Program-made: the position numbers and the translations under genes
Assembly (NCBI GenBank): GCA_026260175.1
Contig: JAKCWW010006807.1
Coordinates: 921-23,863 of the forward strand
Length of the DNA: 22,943 nt
Source: Reticulitermes lucifugus
Lineage: Eukaryota; Arthropoda; Insecta; Blattodea; Rhinotermitidae
Direction of reading: 5' to 3'
In this document: positions 9,598 through 17,009 of the stretch, piece by piece
Position numbering within the stretch: position 1 is the stretch's first letter
How the letters are laid out: each line of letters begins with the position of its first letter
The notes under the pieces: model-generated
What the model saw: the letters and a program-made list of their open reading frames with translations, nothing else
Databases searched by the model: none
What the model was told of the DNA's origin: nothing

Positions 9598-9662
9598 ATG
9601 CTATTTATCATGTTAGATATCTAGTATATTAATTTTCTATGTGCTGCTCCTAACGTACTCCT

Positions 9663-10030
9663 CTCCTTACCAATGACGATCGAAATCTATGAATGGGTAT
9701 TCATTTTTATTTAAAAATTTAAATATATTGTGGTACACTTGTATAAACTATAACTTTTAACAGGCTTGATAGTTCTAGACAAAAATAACTGCTTATAAAT
9801 TACGCTTCAGAAAGTCAAGTCACTAGTTCTGAAACTTGGAAAGAATTTAACGGTTGCTTAACATTAGAAAGAGGAGCGTATACAGAGAAATCGTAATCTA
9901 TTTTAATGCATTAACCTATAGGAACTTATAAAAATAATGAATTAATTTATCCTTACACAACTTGATATTCTGTCATTGTTACTCTGTTTGAAGGACGCCA
10001 TGATAAGTCTGGTTAATAAAATAAAATAGT
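9663..10030. other. No recognisable gene
   Basis: AT-rich spacer. Nothing is supportable here. Confidence 0.5.
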
Positions 10031-10204
10031 TCCCCTGTCAGGATTCGAACAGGTTGCCTACGGAATACACGTCAGGAAGATGACGGTTACTGCATGTGAT
10101 TTTTTCCTTTCAAGCAGATTGTAGTTGTAGGTGGAAATCCTTTCATCTGTGTCTACAAAACTTCGACAAGACATCCGTTACACTATCAGAACACGTAGTG
10201 TAAC
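10031..10204 (-). mobile_element. Possible decayed tRNA-derived SINE head
   Basis: A B-box-like GTTCGAATCC is present on the minus strand (complement at 10041-10050), followed by TGACAGGGGAA, as in tRNA-derived SINE heads. An A-box-like GATAGTGTAACGG lies at about 10188-10176 on the same strand. However, the boxes are about 130 bases apart, too far for an intact head unless something is inserted between them. A perfect 9-bp inverted repeat (10177-10185 with 10196-10204) overlaps the A-box-like part. No target-site duplication was found. Confidence 0.35.
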
Positions 10205-11132
10205 CTGTAGCAGTTACACGCGCATGAATACATTACAAACGTTAAAAATGAAAATTCCTGTTAAAATTGTCTTTCACAGTTAATATTTCACCTTCCTTTA
10301 TACCGATAATAATTCCTAATTAAAGCCTGAGATACAAAACATTTGATTCGAAAAGCGTAATGGCAAACTGCAGACGAACTACGATGACCTTCACGACAAG
10401 GAAGTTATATCGTGTTTAACTCTAAACTTGGAAAAAGCGCCAAAATCATATTTAGTGTCAACAACGCAAGAAGCATATTTGGTTTCCAACTGCTTTTAAT
10501 ATAAAATCATATGAGCCTGCTAATTAAATAGAAACTTAAACTTACTATGGCGGCCAGGGACCTTCCCACATGCAGCAAACTATATTGCAATAGGCAAACC
10601 GACAGCGAACCAGCACACGTCCATCCTCAACGAATGTTCCCGAACTTATGGCTGGGTTTAGGCGGGAATCAGTGTTATGACGTATGTGCTGCGCGTGTCA
10701 ATGTCAAAGACCTCCAGTGGTGGATTACAAAGATTAGATCAAGTTTGTCAGATAAAAATCTAAACCAAAAGATGTGAAATATCCAGACTTTTCCCTGACA
10801 ACTCTTATAATCTGAAATACTGCACCATTTTTTTCCGATTTAAGAACTGAACAGAAATTAATATTTCGATTATAATTGTATTGTAATCTGTTCCGACGCG
10901 ACATGTGGTTTCTCTTTGTAATGGAAGAAAAGCGTTCAGAATATCTGGAAATAAGACATATATTATAATTGAAAATTGGATAAATTTATTTAAAAACAGC
11001 TTGACGTTTCGCAACTTTCGGCTAATATTTTTAGGGGTCCAAATGAAAAATTAAGTGGTAGACTAACACTTAGAATACATAAGACATTACACAATTTTAG
11101 CTAAAAAGGCACGTGGAAATTTTGAGAGACAA
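10205..11132. other. No recognisable gene
   Basis: AT-rich sequence. The 76-codon plus frame at 10547-10777 and the minus frame at 10805-11014 have no recognisable domain and no convincing splice or promoter context. Confidence 0.45.
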
Positions 11133-11142
11133 TATTAAGACT
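11133..11142. repeat. Target-site duplication, copy 1 (10 bp)
   Basis: TATTAAGACT, identical to 11427-11436 and immediately outside the SINE ends. Confidence 0.8.
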
Positions 11143-11426
11143 GTGGAGTCGCGATAGCTCAGTCAGCTTAGTGACAAGGCTATGGGCTGGACGTAAGGAA
11201 TAATTGTTAGATTTCGGAGAGGGCTAAAAGTTTATCTCTTCTGCATGGAGTCAAAACCCGCTCTGGGCCCATCCAGCATCCTGTTAAGTGGGTACCAGGG
11301 GCGCTTCTCCTGCGAATAAAACGTGAGGCTGACCACTCACATGAATCTGAAGCCGAGATTAAAAATTAATGGCCCTATACCTCCACTACCACATACACCT
11401 TTAAGGATGCACAGGGACATCTTTAC
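11143..11426 (+). mobile_element. tRNA-derived SINE, about 284 bp, plus strand
   Basis: A perfect 10-bp duplication brackets this copy. The head begins near GTCGCGATAGCTCAGTCAGC, a good A-box (TAGCTCAGTCAG). A decayed B-box, GGAGTCAAAACCC, lies at about 11249-11261 and is followed by GCTCTGGGC. The body contains TGGGTACCAGGGGCGCTTC, GGCTGACCAC, a CCGAGATTAAAAATTAATGG block and CTATACCTCCACTACCACA. The 3' end has an ATCTTTACTAT-type tail. It is the only copy in this window with head, body and tail together. The other copies (4480-4607, the array units and about 22187-22297) are 3' parts of the same family. Substitutions in both boxes make present-day transcription unlikely. Confidence 0.8.
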
Positions 11427-11436
11427 TATTAAGACT
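11427..11436. repeat. Target-site duplication, copy 2 (10 bp)
   Basis: Identical to 11133-11142. It fixes the SINE 3' end. Confidence 0.8.
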
Positions 11437-11745
11437 ATTCGAATCACGACTGGGGTCAGTATTCATAAAGAGTCTCGTCCTCAGTCAATTCCTGCCATTA
11501 TGTAGCTAACATTCTGCAAGCCTCCAGTTTTAATGCCCGTGCCCATTTTTGTGCACTCTTTCGAGTGACAACTGTCTGGGTGTACTGGAATAAGACTAAT
11601 ATTTTCTGCATGCGTAACAATTTACGAAATTTAATATCCAAATGCTACTATGCAAAATTTTTTACGCCATTCTGCTTCAAAAACCCTAACGGAAATTCTG
11701 GCCAGAGCACCGAACACAGAGTGTGTTCATGTTGTGCTCTCTAGA
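11437..11745. other. No recognisable gene
   Basis: Unique-looking sequence with no supportable feature. Confidence 0.45.
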
Positions 11746-11753
11746 TGGTGACA

Positions 11754-11820
11754 TCTGCCTCCATCTTCGGAGATGAAGTGACTTAGACTATGAAACGGAA
11801 GCAGAAATTTCCTCCGAAAA
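11754..11820. repeat. Decayed inverted pair of ribozyme-like stem-loop motif
   Basis: TCTGCCTCCATCTTCGG (11754-11770) is, but for one base, the complement of CTGAAGATGGAGGCAGA found at 15644-15660. A second, plus-strand relic with GGAAGCAGAAATTTCCTCCG and AAAAG follows at 11797-11820. The two face each other about 20 bp apart. They look like remnants of a family related in design to the foldback element at 13501-14052. Neither copy here retains an intact catalytic core. Confidence 0.4.
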
Positions 11821-11829
11821 GTATTTAAT

Positions 11830-12480
11830 ATGCTGAGTTTTAATTTACAGCAACACGTAGACCACCGCCATAAGAGAATTTTGCTGCGGTGTGAGGATCT
11901 CCAGCAACTTTACAGTTAAGTCTACTTGTCGCAATTGCGCAAGAACTTATTCTAGTTTACCGCAATCTAATATCTATTTGTTTCCTACCACATTAAATAT
12001 TTAGTTCCCTTATTATTTTCCCACGTATGTTTAACCTTAAAAGTTTAGCGGTGTCCTCAAAATAATTTTTGTTTCTGCAGAGAAACATACTGGAGTTGAA
12101 CGAAATTTTGAGTACACTTAGAAACTGCAAGAAAAATCCGCCACTGCATTTCTTTCCCTCCAAACAAGTGTACGTCATCAAGGCCACTCTCCCCACCCCT
12201 ATCAGTATCGACACGTGCGGTGACGGATACTAATTTTTCTTACATGGCAGTACCAATAAAACAAGCGAGAACCCTTAATATAGGAAGTAAAATGGACGGA
12301 GGGATGCCTTTATTTATAGAAAGAAAAGATACAAATGTATAATATTTATTATAATTACATAATGCTAACTATCAACATTTGTTGATGCAATTTTTCGTAG
12401 AGAAAATCTTGACTCTGTTTCTATTATTATTTAGGCCCTATTTATTTTGTCTTCGTTTATTTAGCGACGCTTATAGTAGC
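11830..12480. other. No recognisable gene
   Basis: AT-rich sequence. The minus frame at 11993-12214 has no family features. Nothing else is supportable. Confidence 0.45.
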
Positions 12481-12519
12481 TCAAAATTATGATGTGTGGA
12501 ATGGTCGCATGATTCAGGG

Positions 12520-12620
12520 ATGATCAATTGGAAAGGACTAAGAAGGAAGCGGTTGTAATCTAATTTAAGGTACTACTGGTCATTTGGCTAAAGGCACTGT
12601 GGATATCCATGACCTCCGGA
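12520..12620. repeat. Possible decayed copy of a dispersed insect repeat
   Basis: The stretch GGACTAAGAAGGAAGCGG ... TTTAAGGTACTACTGGTCAT recalls a widespread insect repeat with CTAGGAAGGAAGCGGCCGTG and TTAATTAAGGTACAGCCCC. The comparison is from memory and covers only about 60 bases; no ends are visible. Confidence 0.25.
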
Positions 12621-12915
12621 ATAAGAAACAAAAGAGTTAATTATTTATCTCGAGATTTTATACGAATATAGAGTTGTTATAGAGTGTTGCAGCTCTAGAA
12701 GCATTGTGCTACCTCCAAATGCCCTCCTTTAGAGTCTATAGTCTCTGAACTTCTGTAGGATTAAAATTTTCTTGGAGAACCGAAAATTCTCTGGTCTAAT
12801 AGATTCATAGTAAATAAAATTGTACACTTTGTGTTATCGTAATGCGACTGGTAATTTAGTCATTTGAAGAATGGCATTCGTCTGAATAGCGTATAAAACT
12901 TAATTTTCTGACAGC
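12621..12915. other. No recognisable gene
   Basis: AT-rich spacer with no supportable feature. Confidence 0.45.
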
Positions 12916-12935
12916 AATAATAATAATAATAATAG
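12916..12935. repeat. AAT microsatellite
   Basis: About six and a half consecutive AAT units. It is independent of the AAT-containing array at 3661-4335. Confidence 0.85.
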
Positions 12936-12964
12936 CATAGTGTGTTAAACCTGTCAAGTTCTCG

Positions 12965-13090
12965 AAGTCACCTGATCTACTTAGTTCCATCGATCCGTCA
13001 TCATCATAATCCATCTGCCTAAAATCCGTCATAATATTATCCTTCCATCCCTTGCAGGTCTTCCAAATTAAGGTGTTCCAAAAGATTTCC
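12965..13090 (-). pseudogene. Possible LINE ORF2 C-terminal remnant
   Basis: A minus-strand frame through 13047-13009 reads WKDNIMTDFRQMD, preceded by WKTCKG (13065-13048). This recalls the GRPRKxWKDDIxxDLRxM segment found near the C-terminus of ORF2 in several LINE clades (RTE/CR1/Jockey-like), just after the GHVxRM motif. The arginine-rich lead-in is eroded, no GHVxRM is seen, and the frame is short. It is an old fragment if it is real. Confidence 0.3.
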
Positions 13091-13219
13091 TGACCAAAAT
13101 TCAGCTCCCCAGACCATTATATTAATAAGACAGCGTCCTTAAAGAGAGAGGCATTAAGCTAAACAGCCATCGCCATGACAGCCTCAAATCTCATACTACG
13201 AATGACAGTGATAACACCA

Positions 13220-13430
13220 TGTTCAGTAGCTTAAATTAGACCAGGTGTTGTGCTGCATGCCAGGTGGCCGTTGGACTCTTCCAGAAACTCGTGTTATCTC
13301 CGTACAGCTCGCTGGAGGGTAAGCGAGCTGCTGTAGTGACATAGGTCCGGCCGCAGCCAAGCTGTCTGGCAACTCGAGAGGCAACGTAGGAGTGCAATGC
13401 AGTGGGACACCTGCAGGTTTTCATTCGCGT
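13220..13430. other. GC- and CpG-rich island with perfect hairpin
   Basis: Base composition shifts abruptly to GC-rich (GGTCCGGCCGCAGCCAAGCT and similar) for about 200 bp. CAGCTCGCT (13305-13313) pairs perfectly with AGCGAGCTG (13322-13330) across an 8-base loop. The 62-codon minus frame (13236-13424) is open across the whole island, but it may be so only because stops are rare in GC-rich DNA. It could be a CpG island, an exon or part of an unrecognised transposon. Confidence 0.4.
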
Positions 13431-13552
13431 GGATTATCTACATCGCATAAGAGAATTCAGATCCTGCCTCACAGTCAATACACTACTATCCATATATATA
13501 AGTGAATTTATTTTCAACTTATTGCACTAGTTCGTATATATAAAGAACCTAA

Positions 13553-13593
13553 TCCAACATGTTTCGGCTAGCCTCTGTAGTCATCCTCAGGGA
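13553..13593 (-). ncRNA. Hammerhead-ribozyme-like motif, left arm
   Basis: On the minus strand, in order: TCC, CTGAGGA (fits CUGANGA), a short helix-II region ending in GGCTAGCC, GAAAC, AT, GTT, GGA. The order matches a type I hammerhead with a 3-bp helix I and a 2-bp helix III. Helix II has a mismatch compared with the right-arm copy. Penelope-like elements are known to carry minimal hammerheads with a very short helix III. Confidence 0.45.
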
Positions 13594-13961
13594 GTACGTA
13601 ATATACAAAGGTTTATTTATAGTTAAAATATAACAGTGTCTTTGGTAAATGGTAAAATATACATTGCAGTGTATTTTATTAAAATATCTATATATAAATA
13701 TAGACATTTGTGTATAAAATTATCATCGGACTATTTGTCCAAACGACACACAATTTAGTAGCATACAGGTCTCACGTTTGAATTTGAAGAGAAGATGTCT
13801 GTATGATAACTTTATTAATGGATTTATGTATGATACTTTTATACAGAACTGTCTATATTTATGTGTAGATATTGTAATAATTTACCCTGCAATGTATATT
13901 TTATCATTTACCAATGACAATGTTATATTTTAACTATACATAACTTTTGTGTATTGTGTAC

Positions 13962-14002
13962 TCCCTGAGGATGGCTGCAGACACTAGCCGAAACATGTTG
14001 GA
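13962..14002 (+). ncRNA. Hammerhead-ribozyme-like motif, right arm
   Basis: All conserved core positions fit: CTGAGGA (13965-13971) and GAAA (13990-13993). Helix II is GGCT (13973-13976) with AGCC (13986-13989), after one extra T. Helix III is AC (13993-13994) with GT (13997-13998), closed by a 2-base loop. The next base, T at 13999, is an allowed cleavage-site H. Helix I is TCC (13962-13964) with GGA (14000-14002). Predicted cleavage would follow 13999. The short helices and the unpaired T beside helix II make activity uncertain; minimal forms may act only as dimers. Confidence 0.5.
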
Positions 14003-14054
14003 CTAGCCTATTTATATATGAACTAGTGCAATAATTTGTAAATAAATTCACTTA

Positions 14055-14814
14055 CATATGTTTATTGCAAGGAATGTGCATAATATCAAGTTTACACGAC
14101 TACACATTACCAAGGCCAGTTGGTTAATATTGTGCACAAAATAATTTCTGTATATTGTTGCAATCACAGGAAAGACATAAGTACACTGTGCAGATGAAAT
14201 TAAAAGTTTTTGAGTATTGAAGCAGGTGTTACGTGTAGTTACCACGGAGTTTTAAAAACTTCAATATTCACACAATAAATACCTGACACGGGCTTCTGAT
14301 ATTCGTCTGTACAGTATAAAGGCATGAGACTGGTATACCAGTTTGTAATATCAGAGACAGACTTGAAAGTCTGTGACGACATAATGGTCAGATTTAGCGA
14401 CCTGTAACTGGAAGGGGAATAGGTTACATCCTCTACAGAAGGCCTAAGCAACTTACGGTCCGCGGGACGCATGAGCCCACTGTGGCTCTCTGTGTGATCA
14501 GTGTCTACTTTTGGGAATAATATTAATTTTAAAAAAATCTCCACCATGAACGTGAATAAAAAGAAACAAAGTTTTTCTCTGACTGACGATCATTTGGAAA
14601 TATTTAGAAAAATTTTCTTCATATATGACAAGCTTTTTTTGCCGATGAGAGCTGTAATATCTCTCATTACGTTTACACGGTGATTAGGAAAAACACACAT
14701 GTTTTCTATCGAGGAAACTTTTTTTTCCGTGATTCATAATTAAGAACAAAAATCACTAGAAATCTCTTTACTTTAATTAACCGGAAAATTAATAATAATG
14801 GATTACCCCCTTCC
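14055..14814. other. No recognisable gene
   Basis: It includes a 102-codon minus frame (14239-14547), among the longest in the window. Its product has no recognised domain, signal peptide or membrane segment, and no convincing splice sites bound it. The remainder is AT-rich. Confidence 0.4.
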
Positions 14815-15000
14815 CAGAATCTACCCCTGCAGCCCGCAGCTGTTTTCTTTGCAGTAACATGCCCTTCGCCGCCTTCCGAGAAGTTCAGGCCTGCTCTACC
14901 TTATTATTTCATTACAGCTGACCTCATTCCTAGACGGTGATGGCTTACAGTCAGTGGTCAGGTCAACAAACAAGCCTTCTCGGAAGTGAATGTCAGACCG
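14815..15000. promoter_or_regulatory. GC-richer block with clustered transcription-factor-like sites and splice-acceptor-like tracts
   Basis: Two perfect STAT-type palindromes (TTCNNNGAA) occur: TTCCGAGAA (14874-14882) and TTCTCGGAA (14977-14985). They are embedded in an 11-bp inverted repeat (CTTCCGAGAAG, 14873-14883, with 14976-14986). Between them lie a GGTCAGGTCA tandem nuclear-receptor-like half-site (14956-14965) and a forkhead-like AACAAACA (14965-14972). TTTTCTTTGCAG (ending 14854) and TTTCATTACAG (ending 14917) look like 3' splice acceptors. An ATG at 14940 in a good context opens an 80-codon frame to 15182. The block may be an enhancer, an exon or both; chance clustering is possible. 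Confidence 0.3.
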
Positions 15001-15189
15001 GGGGAGATAAACACAACTTTATTTACAATAATATGTTCAGTCATGTTCCTATGACGCGCAAGGCATATATGTGCCGTTTATACCACTCTTCAAAATATGT
15101 TTACCGCATGACGTTCAAAATAGGCCAGACAGAATGTCAATACAGGGTTTACAAAAAATTATTCCAGCGCTTCAAATTTTAAATAACTT

Positions 15190-15640
15190 ATTTGTTGGAT
15201 ATGACAGGGCAGTACGAGTATTTAATCCATAAATGTGCCTGTATTTCACCCCTGCTAATTCCCAAGCAACCGTAATAAAATTGCACAGTCTATGCGCTTG
15301 TACTTTAGTGCCCTTCAGAACTCTTCACGCAGGAAATTTCTCTAGTCTCGGTAGTACAACAGACAGGGTTGATAGTTTGACAAATATTTTCTCTGTGAAT
15401 CGTGTCATAGTGTTATACTGAGTAGGTTTATCCTTATAAATTATAGTCTATACCTTTTGTATCGGCAAATGACTACGTGCAAAGAAACTTCATGGTGTAA
15501 TGTCGTTCTTGAGAGTTAGGTGTTTGGTCATAAATTATCTGAAGATTACTGTGTTCTGGGATGTCAAGCCCTGTGGTTTGTTAGTTTCATACAAAGGTTT
15601 TGGTAAAACTATTACTTCTCTTTTTTGTGTCATACTTCTG
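15190..15640. other. No recognisable gene
   Basis: AT-rich sequence. The 62-codon plus frame at 15233-15421 has no family features. Confidence 0.45.
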
Positions 15641-15642
15641 CT

Positions 15643-15674
15643 CTGAAGATGGAGGCAGAAAATTCCTCCGAAAC
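15643..15674 (+). ncRNA. Hammerhead-like stem-loop relic
   Basis: CTGAAGA (15643-15649) and one T are followed by GGAGG (15651-15655), which pairs perfectly with CCTCC (15665-15669), then GAAAC (15670-15674). This has the same plan as the motifs in the foldback element, including the extra T. However, downstream GCTGGTG does not supply a proper U-H cleavage site, so it is probably inactive. It is similar to the relics at 11754-11820. Confidence 0.35.
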
Positions 15675-15699
15675 GCTGGTGCCTATCTACCTATTTATA

Positions 15700-16795
15700 T
15701 GGTGTCACATTCCAGAAGGAGGCAATGTTTATACTGACCACAGTGAAACCGTTAAATCTTACAAGAAATTTCGGTTCTTTTAAGCAATAAGAAAATTTAT
15801 TACCGTGCTCAGACAAGTCCGTCACGGGATCATGTAAAAAAGTTACACAAATCCATATATTTAGCCTACACGTTGTTTCTGTAAGATTTATTCCGATCCA
15901 TATTGGGGTACCCCAAGTGAGCTCTTCTCGTGAGGATTTGGAGCAAAATTTTATATGCATTTCTCATTTCTATATGACTTTTATTTTCCTAATTTAATTA
16001 AGCGAAGATCATATATTATGAAACTTTTATTTACGTAATTCTCTCCATTACTCTATTACTGCCTCTTTCATAGCCTGTACGGACTTTTGTTCTCAGCTCT
16101 TTGTTTTCAACTCCCTTCAATTTGTGGTCTTTTCTTACGGCGAGGAACAAAGTTTAATATCAAAAGCCAATAAATATAATTCCTTATGTTCCCCTCTCAG
16201 GTTTTTCGGATTGGATTCTGGCAAAATGCGAAAGTATCTGAACCGAAACGTAATCAGATTTTCCCAAATAATACATCTCCAGATCCGTTACATGTGGATT
16301 CTGTGAGATGTATCATGAAGATTAACTGGTGTTGCGTCTGCAAGATTGCGAGAACTCGACTTGTTTCTATACCCTCGAGAGTCACGATATGAAAGGCGAA
16401 GTTTTCGAAAGAAACAAAGTCAAATTACAAAAGGAAATGGCAGGAGATGCCTTTTACATGCAAATGTACATTTGTCTCATTGGAAAGCAGTGTTACACGT
16501 TGAGACTGGTTAAGTCTCGAGGGAACCAGTATCACTCTCGGTTGAGTAATAATTACAATTTGTGAGGCGGCTTGCTACTGAGGCAAGAAAATATTCATTA
16601 CGAATATGTATGTTACACTTTATTTAGGCTGCTGGAGTCTCGAGAATATTTCAATTTATTTTACTTCCAGCTTTACTCATTAGAACTGTCAGTAGATATT
16701 CGTAACTGAGTACATTTACACCTTACTACAAATATCTAATTATTTTTAGGGTATTTCTCTTTGGATGGAATATATATGAAAAAGTGTATTTCAGA
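15700..16795. other. No recognisable gene
   Basis: Mostly AT-rich. Overlapping short plus frames at 16124-16565 and a minus frame at 15691-15960 show no family features. Nothing supportable. Confidence 0.45.
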
Positions 16796-16800
16796 TTATA

Positions 16801-16985
16801 GTAGTGGCGGCTCGTCTCTAAGGAAAGTAAGGGCGAGGTCTCATTTCAAATCCCCAAATAATATTTTAGACTGTTGACTGTTAGGAAAGTAATATTCTTC
16901 TGTTTTAAAATCATACTAAGTAGGAAAGGCAGTGGTGGCTCTTACCTGAGGCAACGGAGGCCCGATCTTATGAATTCCCACTTTA
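16801..16985. repeat. Possible diverged direct repeat, 130 bp apart
   Basis: GTAGTGGCGGCTCGTCTC ... AAGGGCGAGGTCTCAT (16801-16845) resembles GCAGTGGTGGCTCTTACC ... GGAGGCCCGATCTTAT (16929-16972). GTAGTGGCGGCTCGT recalls the ends of some cut-and-paste transposons, but no inverted partner was found. Confidence 0.3.
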
Positions 16986-17009
16986 TGTACGGCGCTTCAG
17001 TCATATATA

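Larger units (their letters stand above)
8500..9662. repeat. Six-unit tandem array; four units contain a SINE fragment
   Basis: Monomers share AGCAGAATGTATAAACTAAC, a CACCAACTCAGTAATTCGCA-like block, TATTAGTAATATCCTATTTC, then CAGTATATTTATCTTCCTAT, GTACCGCTTCTGACATATTC and AGAGGA. Equivalent points fall at 8515, 8666, 8812, 9022, 9214 and 9425, with the end near 9662. Units 1 and 2 are about 150 bp; units 3-6 are 192-237 bp. The extra 60-80 bp in the longer units is the GCCATGAAGGCA...CTCATTCTTAACC core of the SINE family seen elsewhere in the window. No coding content is evident, and units are clearly diverged from each other. Confidence 0.85.
13501..14052. mobile_element. Foldback element with about 210-bp inverted arms
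   Basis: The left arm (13501 to about 13713) is matched by the reverse complement of the right arm (about 13843-14052) at roughly 85% by eye, with few indels. The outer ends are AGTGAATTTATT and its complement. TA lies directly outside each end (13499-13500 and 14053-14054), consistent with a TA target duplication. About 130 bp of unpaired spacer separates the arms. Each arm contains CAACATGTTTCGGCTAG and ATCCTCAGGGAGTAC, or the complement, which form the hammerhead-like motifs annotated separately. There is no coding capacity, so it must be non-autonomous. Alternatives are a mariner-type foldback MITE, or two inverted Penelope-like terminal repeats. Confidence 0.8.

Noticed and set aside
8500-9662. 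CRISPR-like array
   Set aside because: Repeats are long, diverged and contiguous, without short identical repeats separated by unique spacers; the context is eukaryotic.
10547-10777. 76-codon plus-strand open frame as a gene or transposon fragment
   Set aside because: No similarity to any protein family I recognise, and no element ends nearby.
14239-14547. 102-codon minus-strand open frame as a gene
   Set aside because: No recognised domain, splice context or second line of evidence; this length is expected by chance somewhere in 23 kb read in six frames.
15148-15182. Mariner-type terminal repeat (CAGGGTTTACAAAAAATTAT)
   Set aside because: The generic CAGGGTGTT-like start is common by chance in AT-rich insect DNA, and no inverted partner was found nearby.
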